Notes: generated from the sequence alone by a model not told the origin. A stretch of DNA of 64,000 nt from Benincasa hispida (GCF_009727055.1 NC_052351.1:4825510-4889509); one strand, 5' to 3'; shown: positions 10,698 to 22,010, numbered from the stretch's first letter. Numbers and translations are program-made.

Positions 10698-12760
10698 TGT
10701 TGGGATTGGTGTCCTAATTCTCCCAAAGTGTCGTAGTTAGAAAATTTATACACATTGTTATGAATAAAATAAGAGTTATTTTATTTTGTATTTACTTATA
10801 TCCAATAAAGAAATATCTGTGGTTATTGTATGTAAACTTAAACATGTATATGAGATATACAAGTGGATCATTCCTTACGTAATAACCTAAAAGGTCTATA
10901 GTATAAGGATAAATGATGGATACCTTATCCTGTTGACATTACGGATATGGCCCGCTTTGTAGAGATTTACAAGTGTTGTGAACTACTACAGATGGTCTGA
11001 TCCTGACTATTCATGTGGAGACATGTTAGCAGGGGTGTCGTATATAAAGAGTTAGTATAAGACCGGCCCACGAGATGATCTGTCTTTGTATATAACGTTG
11101 TTGATAATTGAGACTTACATCTCACCTAAACGACCATAGGTGACATGACCTTAATCTTGAGTGTTTTGGGAACTACTGCCTTTGAGGGCAGTCCTTTGAT
11201 TAGTATGGGTAAGAGTGGCTAGATTCCCAACTCAACAAGCCTACCTCTTTGGGATTTGTCAGATTGGGGTGTTGGGAACTCAGTTACACAAGAAGAAATA
11301 GATTCCTTCCACGAAGCAGGGGTAAGTAAATGGATTGCTCCCTTAAGGGTTGATTCCGAATCTTGATTGGCCACATCCTTTCTTTGGAAGAGAGAACCAA
11401 GTCATAGTAGGACTATGATTTATGCTCTTAGAGGAACCAGGGGTACTTAAGGAGTTAAATATAACTACAAAAGGAAAACGGTAAATTGGCCCAGTTGTAC
11501 TTACGAGTGATCTGTGAAAGGTTATCGCACTGTTGATTGGTGATATGAACACAGAAATATATATGTAGTGAAGAGAGTGCAGCTGTTGGTCTTTAGTAGA
11601 CTGCTCGACAGTTAACAGATGGTGGATCTCATGATTAAAGAGTTTAGTCAGTTATTCACGTACCGTTGGAGCTTCAAGCTACAGGTCCATAAGGTCCCCT
11701 TGGTAGCTCAATGGATTCAAATTGAGAATCAGTTCTTGGATTTAGTTTGAAGTGTTCAAATTAACAAGAGAAAATTCAATTATATATGATATAATTTGTG
11801 TGATGTATGAGATACATCAAGTGGAGGATTAATCTAAATATGACTTACATTAAGTACCACAAAATAGAAAAAGAACTATGGTTTGTATGTTTCATAAGAT
11901 AAAATATTAAAACTATAGGTTATAAATATAATATGGTAAGTTATTTATCATTTTTATTTATAATAATATTAATTATTTGATAATTGAATCTTTTTCTCTA
12001 TTAACCGATTGAGTGGGAGGTTATTAACGTTTTTATGGTAACCGTGAGATAAAAGGAAAAATGTTTTCCTAAAATTAGAGAGTTACTTATTTTTCTAAAA
12101 TTAGTGAGTTACTTAATTCGGAAAGTTGCTCACGGTGAAAGCTATCAAGTGAAAATGTGTCACTAAGCGATAGCTATAGAGAGACTTAAACGATCGTTGA
12201 GCATTGACTATATGATAGTCATTTAGCTAGTCGTAGCTAAATGATCGCGTGGTTTTGTCTATACGATAGGTTTCCATTTACTACACGATTGAGCATATCG
12301 TCTATGCGATAGACATCTTTCTATCTCCCACTTACTCGATATTTGTCCTCCTGTCTCTTCCTCAAGCCAAGTTCATACAGAGCCCACAACACCTGGATTC
12401 TTACACCGAGAATATCAAGGTAACCATTGTGGTGGCATCCTCACTTAACTTGATTGTGTTCGAGGAAATCTTGGTTGTCTGTGTTGATTGTTGTGTTCGT
12501 GTTTTACACCAGTCATTGTTTTCGAGAGTTGGGTTGTTGTTCTTAGACGATTGGAGATTGATCGAGGGAGTTTGAAAAATGTTTCTTCAAAGGTACGCAT
12601 ACTCTATCCCTTGATATTCTTTGTAAGCATGCTATAATTTCTTGTTGTGCATGATCTGTTTGTTTCTGTCTTGTACTGTAATTGTATATGTTCAATTTTG
12701 AATGGAATTTGGAATGATCCTTCCGCTGCTCATGGAAATCCTCATGCTTGATTTCCTTCA
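10698..12760 (+). mobile_element. solo LTR (~2.06 kb, TGTTGGGATTGG family) inside copia
   Basis: The sequence starts TGTTGGGATTGGTG and ends ATTTCCTTCA, with near-matching flanks ACTAT (10,693-10,697) and ACTAA (12,761-12,765). Removing it rejoins the copia protein reading ...AKKVT to KSHIPAAD... The same insertion in the same place is present inverted at 42,819-44,855, so it predates the arm duplication. The last 640 bp carry ATCGTTTAGC/CTACACGAT-like words (about 12,140-12,320). No internal protein or second LTR is present. Confidence 0.82.
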
Positions 12761-13981
12761 ACTAAGTCACACATACCAGCTGCAGATATTCTACACAAAA
12801 TTGATATCCCAACACAACAAGTTATTGCTAATGAGTCTGGAACATGCTAGAAGCATGGTAGACCAGTAGATTCCAAAGATAAAAATCCTCGAAAATGAAC
12901 AATAATTAATAATGAAAAGTACTTGGTTAAGGGATTAAATACCCTTAAAGAAGTCCTCAACATGACTAGTGAGGAAGGTGAAATACCTAAAGATAATAAT
13001 GAGATTTCAATAAATTATGTCATGATAGGAAAAAGATGGTATCGAACAAATGTAATTATTGACAACATTTTTGTGTATAATGTTGCTCTGAATATTATAT
13101 CTAAAAAGGAGGATCCTGAACCAAAATCTCTTGAAGAATGTCGACATTGAAAAGATTGGCTTAGTGGAAATAAGCAATCGAGGCATAATTAAACTCACTT
13201 TCATAACGTCAAGTTTTTGGACAAGTAGCCCAAACACAAAAAAAGTGTTAAACCTGTGGGATACAAATGGGTATTTGTGAGGAAAAGAACTGAAAATAAT
13301 GAGGTCACAAGATATAAAGCAATACTAGTTGCTCAAGGTTTTTCACAAAGACTTGGTATTGATTCTAAGGAGACGTATTCTCCGCCAGTAGATACAATTG
13401 CATTAAGATAGTTGGCTTCACTAGGTAGAAAAATCTCAATATGCATCTTCTTAATGTAGTCACAACATATTTATATGGATCTCTTGATAATGATATTTAT
13501 ATGAGAACCCCAACAGGATTTAAGGTATCTGAAAAATATACATTAAATTCTTGGGAATGGTATTCAATAAAGTTACAGAGATCACTATACGAATTGAAAC
13601 AATCAGGACGAATGTGGTACAATCGCCTGAGTAGATATTTATTGAAAGAAGCATATCAAAATAATCCAATATGTCCTTGTGTTTTTATAAATAAATCACA
13701 ATCAAGATTTGCTATTATAACTGTATATGTTGATGACTTGAATATAATTGGAACTTCTGAAAAGCTTTTAAAGGCAATAAAATATCCTTATAAAGAATTT
13801 GAGATGAAAGATCTCGAAAAAACAAAATTCTGCCTTGGTTTGCAAATTGAGCATTTAGCTAATGAAATACTTTTTCATCAGTCAACTTATACGGGAAAAA
13901 TTTTGAAAAAAAATTGATATGGACAAAGCACATCCATTAAATATTCTAATGGAAGTCCGTTCATTGGATATAAAGAAAGAT

Positions 13982-14161
13982 ATATAAGGCTCCTTGTGTA
14001 TATAGCAAAATGAGGCTAAAATATTGCAAAAAAAAAAAAAAAAAAATAGAACTAATGACAAATATATCAAAATTTACCTTCAGCCTGTAGAAAATGTCTA
14101 AAAAGTTCATTGAATGCACAAAAAATATCAAAGGCTTCAAGTTTCTGATTTTAGTGTTACT
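13982..14161 (+). repeat. fragment of spacer sequence 'S' inside copia
   Basis: These 180 bp interrupt the copia reading frame and match, in reverse complement, part of two 430-bp segments at 25,810-26,242 and 40,175-40,620. Those segments lie directly beside the terminus of the right-arm copia LTR. The piece includes an A17 run and the TATAGCAAAATGAGGC block. It is best explained by a deletion joining copia reverse transcriptase to the middle of S in an originally tandem arrangement. Confidence 0.7.
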
Positions 14162-15040
14162 AAAATAATAGCAAGATATAGTTCCTGAAGAAGGAACTAT
14201 ATCTTGTGCAATTGGTGCATTTATGTATGTTGCTAATAATATAAGACCAGATATTGCATTTTCAGTAAATTTATTAACAAGATATAGTTATTTTCCAATA
14301 AAAAGACATTGGAACGGAATTAAGCATATACTCCGTTATCCCCAAAGAACAATCGATATGAATTTGTTGCATTCAAATAAATAAAATTTTGATCTAGTTG
14401 GTTGTGCAGATTATGGATATTTATCTGACTCACACAAAGTTAGATCTCAAACAGGTTATTTGTTCACATGTGGGAGAACTGCTATATCATGGCGATCGGT
14501 GAAACAAACCAAAACGGTCACTTCATCAAATCATATTAAAATTTTTGCAATTCATGAGGTTAGTCGAGAAAGTGTATGACTAAGATCAATGACTCAACAC
14601 ATTCATGAAACATGTGGCTTGTTTTCAAATAAAAACTCTCCAACAATATTATACGAAAACAACACAAATTGCATAGCCTAAATCAAAAGAGGATATATTA
14701 AACGAAATAGAACAAAACATATTTTACCGAAGCTTTTCTACACTCATGATCTTGATGAAAATGACGACATCACTATGCAACAAATTTGTTCGAAGGATAA
14801 CTTGGCAGATTTATTTACAAAGACATTATCAACTACCACTTTTGAAAAATTTGTGCACAGCCCTGGAATGTAGAGACTCAGAGATCTTAAGTAATATTTT
14901 CATGATGGGAGTAAATATATTGTATTCTTTTAGGAGTATATATTATATGTACTTTTTTTTCCTTCACTAGAGTTTTTTCCCATTGGATTTTTCCTAATAT
15001 GGTTTTAACGAGGCATATTTCATATATATATGGCCATATA

Positions 15041-15396
15041 AGGGGGAGTATTATGAATATTATACTAATAAATAGATACCCATTGCTTAGTGTCCCAAAA
15101 GCCATTTGTCACCCTTCATATTGTCCATGTGCCTTGTAGTTATTCATGCTTGGTATCCATGTAAGTCCACATCCTACATGCCACTTTACCTATAAATAGT
15201 GGCATTTGGTGTATCTTAAAAATCATATACCCATTAGTAAGAAATCAACTTCAAATTCCACTAACTTTTCTATTATCTAATTTTATAATTTTAATTATTT
15301 TATAATTTTAGTTTTTTAATTTTATATTATATTATATTTATTATTATTATTATCTTATATTTTCTCCATATCGTGTTCCTGTCATGCTCCTCAATT
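15041..15396 (+). repeat. polypurine tract and copia 3' LTR (left arm), truncated by CACTA
   Basis: AGGGGGAG at 15,041-15,048 is followed by the LTR from 15,049. The LTR is complete up to CCTCAATT, where CACTACAAG begins. The last residues expected (TCACAACA) are missing because of the CACTA insertion. An ATT/TTA microsatellite occupies 15,325-15,360. Confidence 0.8.
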
Positions 15397-15773
15397 CACT
15401 ACAAGAAAAATGAGCTCCCCCGATGCCTAAATCGATCGTTGGGAGCTCGGTTGTCAGGAGACACGGTGTCTCCTGATGAAGTAAAACATCGTCGGGAGTT
15501 TCGTTGGAACTTCAGACGTCGTAAAGAACCGTCGGGAGTTCCAACACCATGAAAAACCGTCGAAAGTTCCCAAGGAAATCCCGACGAATAAAATAGGCAT
15601 CGGGAGTTCCTCACTCCCAATGCCTTACCCTAACCGTCAGGAGTTCCAAGGAACTCACGACGATTCTTCGACGCCCGTCAGGCGGCGTTGAGAGATGGGA
15701 TCTGGTAAAAACCAAATCCCTTCTTCTTCATTTTTCCCATTATTTTCCCAAAATTTTAACCTAACCCACGCCG
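15397..15773 (+). mobile_element. CACTA terminus and subterminal repeats (left-arm copy), truncated
   Basis: CACTACAAGAAAAATGAGCT begins the element. Repeats of a CGTCGGGAGTTCC type motif in both orientations follow up to about 15,690. This matches the reverse complement of 35,940-36,315 along its whole length, and both sit at the same base of the copia LTR (after CCTCAATT). It is therefore the duplicated end of the complete element at 26,254-36,315. It stops where an LTR (TGTCACACCCTGCC) starts at 15,774. The rest of this copy is missing. Confidence 0.85.
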
Positions 15774-18438
15774 TGTCACACCCTGCCCCGAGCCCGCACT
15801 CCTGAGCTCGAGGAGAGGCGTGAGGGACCGCAGATAGCACCCTTTTATGATACCTACTGCCCATCTGAACCTCTTTAATATACTGAGTAAACTTTAAGTC
15901 AAGGAGATAACAACAACTGATTAAATAGGCCCATTTTATTACAACAATGTAAAGTTTATACAACTTCAAGACTTAACAACAAAGTTTACAACAACCATTG
16001 TTAAAACCCTCCGGAAGTGTGACTATGGCTTGTGGCAACCTTGACCTTAGCAGCACCCTGGAACTTCTCACCTTTCGCTACCTGGGGAGAAAAACATGAA
16101 ATAACATAATGAGCTTCTTAAAGCTCAGTGAGTGGTAAGTAACTTCTAGAGTCTATTTCAACTCATATATAACAAGCATATCATAAATATGAAGTTACAT
16201 TCAAACCTCAGCCTTGAATGGATCTGTTCTCAACTCTATCTACACGCCCGATAGATGGCTAAACTGATAACTACTTAGAATGAGCATGTTGTCTACCTAC
16301 ATACACTGTAGATAGTTAATTGTTACTAATTACAAATGCTTACACTTTTGCGTTCCCTTTGCCCCCTATGTCCTCTATGTGCACATAACTCCTCACTCAT
16401 GGGCTTAGAAGCTAGGCCTGTCGGCCCTCTAACCATTCCATACGAGATTCCTCCCATAGTCTCAGGAACTAGACCTCTCGGTCCCCTGACCATCCTGTGA
16501 GGTTTTGCTTTTGGGCTCAAAAACTAGGTCTATTGACCCCCTGACTCTCCCGGTCACATAATCTTATTCTCATGCTAGATACTCATTCATAACACAAGCA
16601 TATACAATTTACTCTAAAAGATATGCTTAAGACTTAAAGAAAAGTACCACTCACCTTGGTAAGGATAGGAATCTTCCTTTCTAGAAGTTCCTTGATCACC
16701 TCGGGCTCCATTTTGAACCCTAAATTCCAGATTCAATTTAAAGCTCAGATTACTCATAGTTCTAAGCTTTATCTCGAGCTACCTTCTACAAACATGCTCT
16801 AAAATGTCCCAGGAATCTTAACTCAAAAGCTTAGCTCATAAATCCTTGTGTTTTAGCCGGAATCTTCAAAACATCAAGACTAGCTCAGCTTACCCGACAG
16901 CTCAACCCTTCTGCCTTTTCCTCATTGTTCAGCCCGATTCCTTGGAGATTCTTCTCTTGAACCCTACCCTGAAAACTAGACTCTCAGAGCTTTCAGGTGG
17001 ATTTAGAATCAATCCAAACGCACGAGTATTCTGAGGGATATCCTCATTTCAAGTTGATGCTACTTCCAGACCTTCCTGTCCGACAACATCTGCCCCTCTT
17101 GGAACCTCTTTACCAACGCATGGTCTTGCTACCAACGCATGCGTTCTTCCATCAACGCATAGCTTCCTCACAATCAGCCTTCATACACTCTTCTTAATGT
17201 CCTTTGAGTTATGATTTGAAGAGAAGTCCTTGGCCCTATTTATAGCGTCCAAAATATCCACCAGTGCGACACCTCCTGCTTGGCCGCATGTCCGGGTGTC
17301 CTTTCCCTAATCTATTAACGCAATCTTACATCATTGCAACCAAGTTGTATTCCTCTATTTTAGCCAACACATAGCGCTCAAATTTGCATGTCTTCTTGTG
17401 CATCCACCTCATTTGCTTAAGGCCTAAGATTTGTTCCCAACAAGCCACATGTCCGGATGACGACCTTGAATGCGTCCATCCAATCTCATATGTGCCCATC
17501 TACCACAAATGCATTCATTCAATCTTACCTTGTGCATCCAATTGACGTAACTTGGTCACATATGCTAGATGCTCGCAAGGCTCCTCCTTGGTCGCATGCC
17601 CTCTACCGCATGGCTTACCTTTGCACTATGCGCTCAACTAGGATAATAACCCACACTCTTCCAACGCATAGTATTAGCTTTGTCCTATGCGCCCACATGC
17701 CTTCGGATGTCCAATGCATAGCACATCACCAACGCATAACAACCTTATGTACCGCAAGCCTTAGTAGCGTAAGACGTTTCACCACGCGTCCACCATAGCT
17801 TGTCTCATCGCCACATAACTCATCGGCTAGTACTACTGCATAGCACCATCACATAGCATTACCGCATAGCACCATCACATAGTGTTGCCGCATAGCACCA
17901 TCGCATAGTGTTGCCAAATAGCACCATCGCATAGTGTTGCCGCATAGCGCCATCGCATAGTGTTGTAACATAGACCCATCGCATAGTGCCATCGCCCAAC
18001 GTCATCGTCTAACGCTGATGTCAATCGTGCAGTGCCAACACCGCATCGTCTAATGCTATTGTCTAGTGCTAGCGTTTAGCGCTATCACCTAGCTTCCACG
18101 CTTATCGTCTAGCATTTACACTGATCTTATAGTACTTTATCTATCGTATAGCCCGATCGTCCAGCACCTGCCTACATGATCGCCTACCTCATCATGTAGC
18201 TCCCCGCTTTGCTACACGATCGTCCAACGCCTGCCTACACGATCGCCTACCTCATCGTGTAGCTCTCCACTTTTCTACACGATCGTTTAGCGCCCGCCTA
18301 TCTCATCATGTAGTGCTACTCACTTACTATACGATCTCATCGTGCTGCTCATTTGCTACACGATCGTCTACCTTATCGTGTAGTACTCTTATTTACTACA
18401 CGATCAACCAGTGCCCATGCTCGCGCAAACTTAAGGCT
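15774..18438 (+). mobile_element. gypsy-type LTR fragment (TGTCACACCCTGCC), nested
   Basis: The fragment begins with the family start TGTCACACC and shares the TTATTACAACAATGTAA and CTTAGCAGCACCCTGGAAC blocks with the solo LTR at 28,278-30,780. Its 3' part (17,800-18,430) is an array of words such as CCATCGCATAGTG and CTACACGATCG. It is cut by another LTR start at 18,439. I cannot find its own end or target duplication. Open frames within it (for example 17,457-17,798) have no recognisable product. Confidence 0.65.
17800..18430 (+). repeat. imperfect repeat array of CATCGCATAG / ATCGTGTAGC words
   Basis: First come about eight copies of a 26-bp unit with CACCATCGCATAGTGTTGCC (17,840-17,990). 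Then come mixed words, ATCGTCTAGC, ATCGTGTAGC and CTACACGATCG, to 18,415, many of them self-complementary. A related array lies in the LTR starting at 63,567, and similar words occur in the unrelated solo LTRs at 12,140-12,320 and 43,230-43,420. Confidence 0.75.
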
Positions 18439-19471
18439 TGTCACACCCCACCCAAGATCACCCTCTTAGCCTAGAAAAGGGCATGACTACAGCAGTTATC
18501 AACCCTTTGGCTGACACTTACTGCCTAATAACTCTTGCAGAATAACTTTGATACCAAAATATAACTTATATACAACGGAATGTCTTTAGGCCCACAATTT
18601 ATTAATTTAGACATAATATGTTTAGAGTTATTACAACACTAGATTTACAAGTCCCAAAACCCCAAACCCTAGTCCCTATATGAACAACAGTAACATGTGT
18701 ACAATATTAACTCCTAACAGATGGGTTACAATTCTCTTTTATCTTAGTGTAGAGCAGTTGCAGAGCTATCTTCAGAGGATTTGACCGCTACCTGTGGGAA
18801 GGGGGGGGGGGGGGGGGACAAAACATTGAAAACGGGGTGAGCTTATGCCCAGTGAGTGACCTAAACATAGTTGATTCTCATGCAAAATTTCAATAAAGAG
18901 TTTAACTAAAACATATGCTTCTACAGTACGTGTACTGCAGCATAAACATTTTCCAAGCATAAAACATACAAAGTTGTTTTAATTGTAAAACAGTAAAATC
19001 ATTTCTCAATTCAAAGTATCCCACTGTGGGTAAAACGATCCCAACACCAACTACTAGTCAAGAGAGAACCCTTTTGCTCAATCTCTGACTCTATTTACCT
19101 GTGGCCACACTAAGTACTGTCACACATTAGGTACCTCTGTTCAGATACTTCTCAAATGTCCTTCAGTATCTGGCTGGTTTGGTACCTTCTCAAATGTCCT
19201 TCAGTACCAATAGATACCTTCTCAAATGTCCTTCAGTACCTAGTTGGGCGGATATTTTCTCAAATGTCCTTCGGTATCGCATTTTAGTAAAACTAGTCAT
19301 AAATGACTTTCTCTTTAAAGCATGCAAAGTATAACACATATAAATCATGGATTTAAAGATACTAATGCATGTTGAAAATATTTAACACATATAAATCATT
19401 TTTCAACAATTTCTCACATATGCATGCGTTTAAAACACAATTCATAGTTTGCTTGGAAATCACTTCATAAA
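18439..19471 (+). mobile_element. gypsy-type LTR fragment joined to integrase
   Basis: It begins TGTCACACCCCACCC and follows the LTR at 58,584-59,620 almost block for block (CTTACTGCCTAATAACTC, CCTTCTCAAATGTCC repeats, CTTGGAAATCACTTCATAAAAC). It then stops in mid-LTR and is joined directly to reverse-strand integrase code. A run of 17 G bases at 18,801-18,817 replaces the shorter G-rich run seen in the sister LTR. The orientation fits a minus-strand element. Confidence 0.7.
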
Positions 19472-20127
19472 ACACAATTAACACTATCTAATGTCTGTTG
19501 TACTAGTTCTAGACCTAGTAATTTCCTTTCATCGATTTCATTCCAGCATATCGAAGTTCTACATAGCCTATCGTATAATGCTTCATACGGTGCCATTCCG
19601 ATACTCGAATGGTAATTGTTGTTATACGCAAATTCAATTAACGACAGATGCGTATCCCAACTGCCTTTGAATTGCAACACACATGCTCTCAGCATATCCT
19701 CTAATGTCTGGATTGTCTGCTCAGACTGACCATCCGTCTGTGGATGAAAAGCGGTACTAAAATATAACTTGGTTCCCATTGCTTTCTGCAAACTAGGCCA
19801 AAACTTCGACGTAAATCCGGAGTCTCGATCTGATACAATTGAAACTGGAGCTCCAAACTGACTTACAACTCGATCAACATACAACTTAGCTAATTGGTCC
19901 AGGGTATAAGTAACTTTAACAGGTAAAAACTTAGCTGTTTTTGTCAACCTATCCACAATTACCCATATACCATCATAGCTTGCTGGTGTCTTAGGTAATC
20001 CAAACAAGAAATCCATCGTGATATGCTCCCACTTCCACTCTAATACTGGGAGTGGATTAAGTAATCCTGCTGGCCTCTGTCTTTCTGATTTAACTTGGTT
20101 ACATATTAGGCACTTGTCAACATGCAA
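19465..20127 (-). pseudogene. orphan Ty3/gypsy integrase core fragment
   Basis: Integrase inserts retrotransposon cDNA into the genome. This 220-residue open frame starts with the end of an HHCC zinc finger (CLICNQVKSERQRPAGL) and carries the three catalytic acids of the DDE core: D in TMDFLFGLPK, D in VSDRDSGFTS and E in SEQTIQTLEDM. It also has the HPQTDGQSEQT block typical of Ty3/gypsy chromovirus-type elements. The rest of pol is absent on its 5' side, and an LTR fragment abuts its 3' side, so this is a deletion relic. The gypsy element at 51,671-61,193 lacks exactly this domain. The core is uninterrupted by stops. Confidence 0.88.
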
Positions 20128-20149
20128 GAATTTGATTTATAAATTCCAT

Positions 20150-21555
20150 AAGTTGAATCTAAAATTTCATGAACAAGCAGGCAGCTGCTTAGGTTGAGTA
20201 AGTTGGCAGCTCGAAGTAAAACGCTCGGACAGACCAGGGGTTGAGCATTCCTATGCATTGGACCTTCTTGTAGGCAGAGAAAAGCTTGCATTGAAGTCTT
20301 GGATACATAAGCAGCCTTGTGGATGACCATGTGCAGCTAAAGGAACACTTGGAGCAAAGTGTTGGTTGCACAAGTGAGTTGCGTTTGTGAGGAGCGATTG
20401 GAAGCATTGCCAGAGCCAAAGTCTGAAAGAAATTTCTAAGTGCTAAATCTATAGAAAGGTATGTGTTGAGTGAAAGTCTTCTAGAGGAAGGCTAAATGCA
20501 AAGCTTATTTGAGTGTTAGTCTCAAAAGGGAGACCAATGCTAGTAGCTAATATATGCTTTTGTGTCCACAGGATTGACACCAGTGTTAGAAGCATATCGA
20601 CTCTTGAGGAGTAGTCCTCAAAGTTATGAGTGACTAAATATTTACAATGTTTTTAAAAAATCCATGTTTTAAGAAAGATTATTCTCATGCTAGCTAGTTT
20701 TATAAAGTGGTTTCCAAGCAAACCATGAGTGATGTTTTTAAATGTATGCCATGTATGAAAGTTTATTGAAAAACTATTTATGTGTGTTTAAATACACAAA
20801 GCATGTGTTAGTACCTTTAAAGACATCTGAGAAGGTATCTGAGCAGGAGTACCTAAGGTATGACGATACTTAGTTGTAACCACGTGTACGTAGGTAGTTA
20901 AAGTCAGAGATTGAGCAAAAGGATTCTCTGTTGACTAAGCAGCTGGTGTTGGGATTTAACCATAATAGGGTTATTCTCAACTAAGGAACAATTAATGTTT
21001 TATGATGAAAACAACTTTACATGTTTTATGCTTGGAAAATGTTTATATCTCAGTACAAAGTTACTGTAAAGATTTATATTTCAGTATGATCTCTTTATTG
21101 AGACTTATGCATGAGAATCGGTTTTCTTTCTTAAGTCACTCACTGGGCTAGCAAGCTCACTCCATTTTCAAATGTTTTTCTTTCCCCCAGGTAGCGGTCA
21201 AATCCTCTGAAGGTATCATTGCATCTACTCTGCCACTCAAAGACAAGAGTCATTGTAACCCATCAGCTAGGTGATTACTGTAAATATTGTGCACATGTTA
21301 TAGTTGTTCATGTAGGGACTAAGATTTTGGGTATCAGGACTTATGAGACTTGTAATGTAATCTTTGTAAATGTTTTGTGTAATACTTAATGTTTTTTTTT
21401 TGCCATAAAGGCAGCCGCTGTGAATAAGATTGCATGTTGATATCAGATTATTTCCACTAGAGTTAATAGGCAGTAAGTATCAGCAAAAGGATTAATAACT
21501 GCTGTAGTCATGTCCTTTCCTAGACTCAGAGAGTAGTCTGGAAGGGGGTGTGACA
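20150..21555 (-). mobile_element. gypsy-type LTR fragment in opposite orientation
   Basis: The end GGGTGTGACA at 21,546-21,555 is the reverse complement of the family start. The GGTAGCGGTCAAATCC, GTCACTCACTGGGC and AGGTATCTGAGCAGG blocks are the inverse of blocks in the LTR at 18,439-19,471. Together the two form a head-to-head pair around the integrase. Its 5' portion (20,150-20,500) has no match that I recognise elsewhere in the window. Confidence 0.6.
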
Positions 21556-22010
21556 TGTGGATGTTGAGTCTTACTTTAGATCATGTTGGTTCATTCTTTA
21601 ACCACTTGAGAATGGATTCTTAAACTTAGGGATGTCTAAGTTCTTCAAGTGAGGTGTCTTCACTAGAAGGTGGAAAGATAAACGTCTTGGTGAGAGGGAG
21701 TCTCACACTTAGGGGGAGCCTAATTGATCATTCACTAATATTCTTATATTTAAGGGAGCCTAAAATTCACTAAGAGAAAGTCTCACACTTGGAGGGAGCC
21801 CAAGAGCTCGTTTGCTAAGTTGAGTTATTCGAGTATCACTGTAATTTCCATTTATTTAAATATAAGTACAACGTCGTAATAGTCTAACTTTTCTATATTA
21901 GTGAATATATCTTTCCACGGGCACACTACCCCCAGACGTAGGTGGTATCGCACTGAACTGGGTTATTAAGCTCTGTGTTTTGTTATGGCTTTAGTTTTCT
22001 ACATTTATCT
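21556..22010 (+). repeat. probable copia-type LTR remnant
   Basis: Blocks such as CTTAGGGGGAGCCTAA and the end region with GGTGGTATCGCACTGAACTGGG resemble the polypurine tract and LTR of a plant copia family different from the one at 7,565. No coding sequence or second LTR is present. The family assignment is from memory. Confidence 0.4.

Larger units (their letters stand above)
8077..14894 (+). pseudogene. copia gag-pol polyprotein, frameshifted and interrupted (left arm)
   Basis: The first ATG (8,077) opens MTNLTKLEFAALYVNGNN, a copia gag N-terminus. Gag continues to about 8,760, and a CCHC zinc knuckle, CFRCRMTGHWSRTC, sits at 8,831-8,872. A protease-like ADSAITH motif follows near 9,250, the pre-integrase HDRLGHL...CDACSQGK region at about 9,670-9,800, the integrase core up to 10,558, reverse transcriptase at 12,923-13,917 with the catalytic YVDD near 13,725-13,737, and RNase H with NNIRPDIAFSV from about 14,171 to TAA at 14,892-14,894. 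Stops and frameshifts occur in every domain, a solo LTR splits integrase from reverse transcriptase, and a foreign 180-bp piece (13,982-14,161) replaces the RT/RNase H connection. It is not functional. Confidence 0.88.
7565..15396 (+). mobile_element. Ty1/copia retrotransposon (left arm), decayed
   Basis: The element has a 5' LTR (7,565-7,913), a degraded polyprotein in the copia order gag, protease, integrase, reverse transcriptase, RNase H (8,077-14,894), a polypurine tract AGGGGGAG at 15,041-15,048 and a 3' LTR (15,049-15,396). The 3' LTR is cut near its end by a CACTA terminus. A 2-kb solo LTR (10,698-12,760) interrupts the polyprotein between integrase and reverse transcriptase. Both LTRs begin TATTATGAATATT and not with TG. 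The diverged inverted counterpart is at 40,621-47,778, plus a second 3' piece at 36,316-40,190. Confidence 0.9.

Noticed and set aside
17800..18430. CRISPR-like array of short repeats
   Set aside because: Units are imperfect and of variable length, there are no unique spacers of constant size, there are no cas genes, and the genomic context is eukaryotic LTR sequence.
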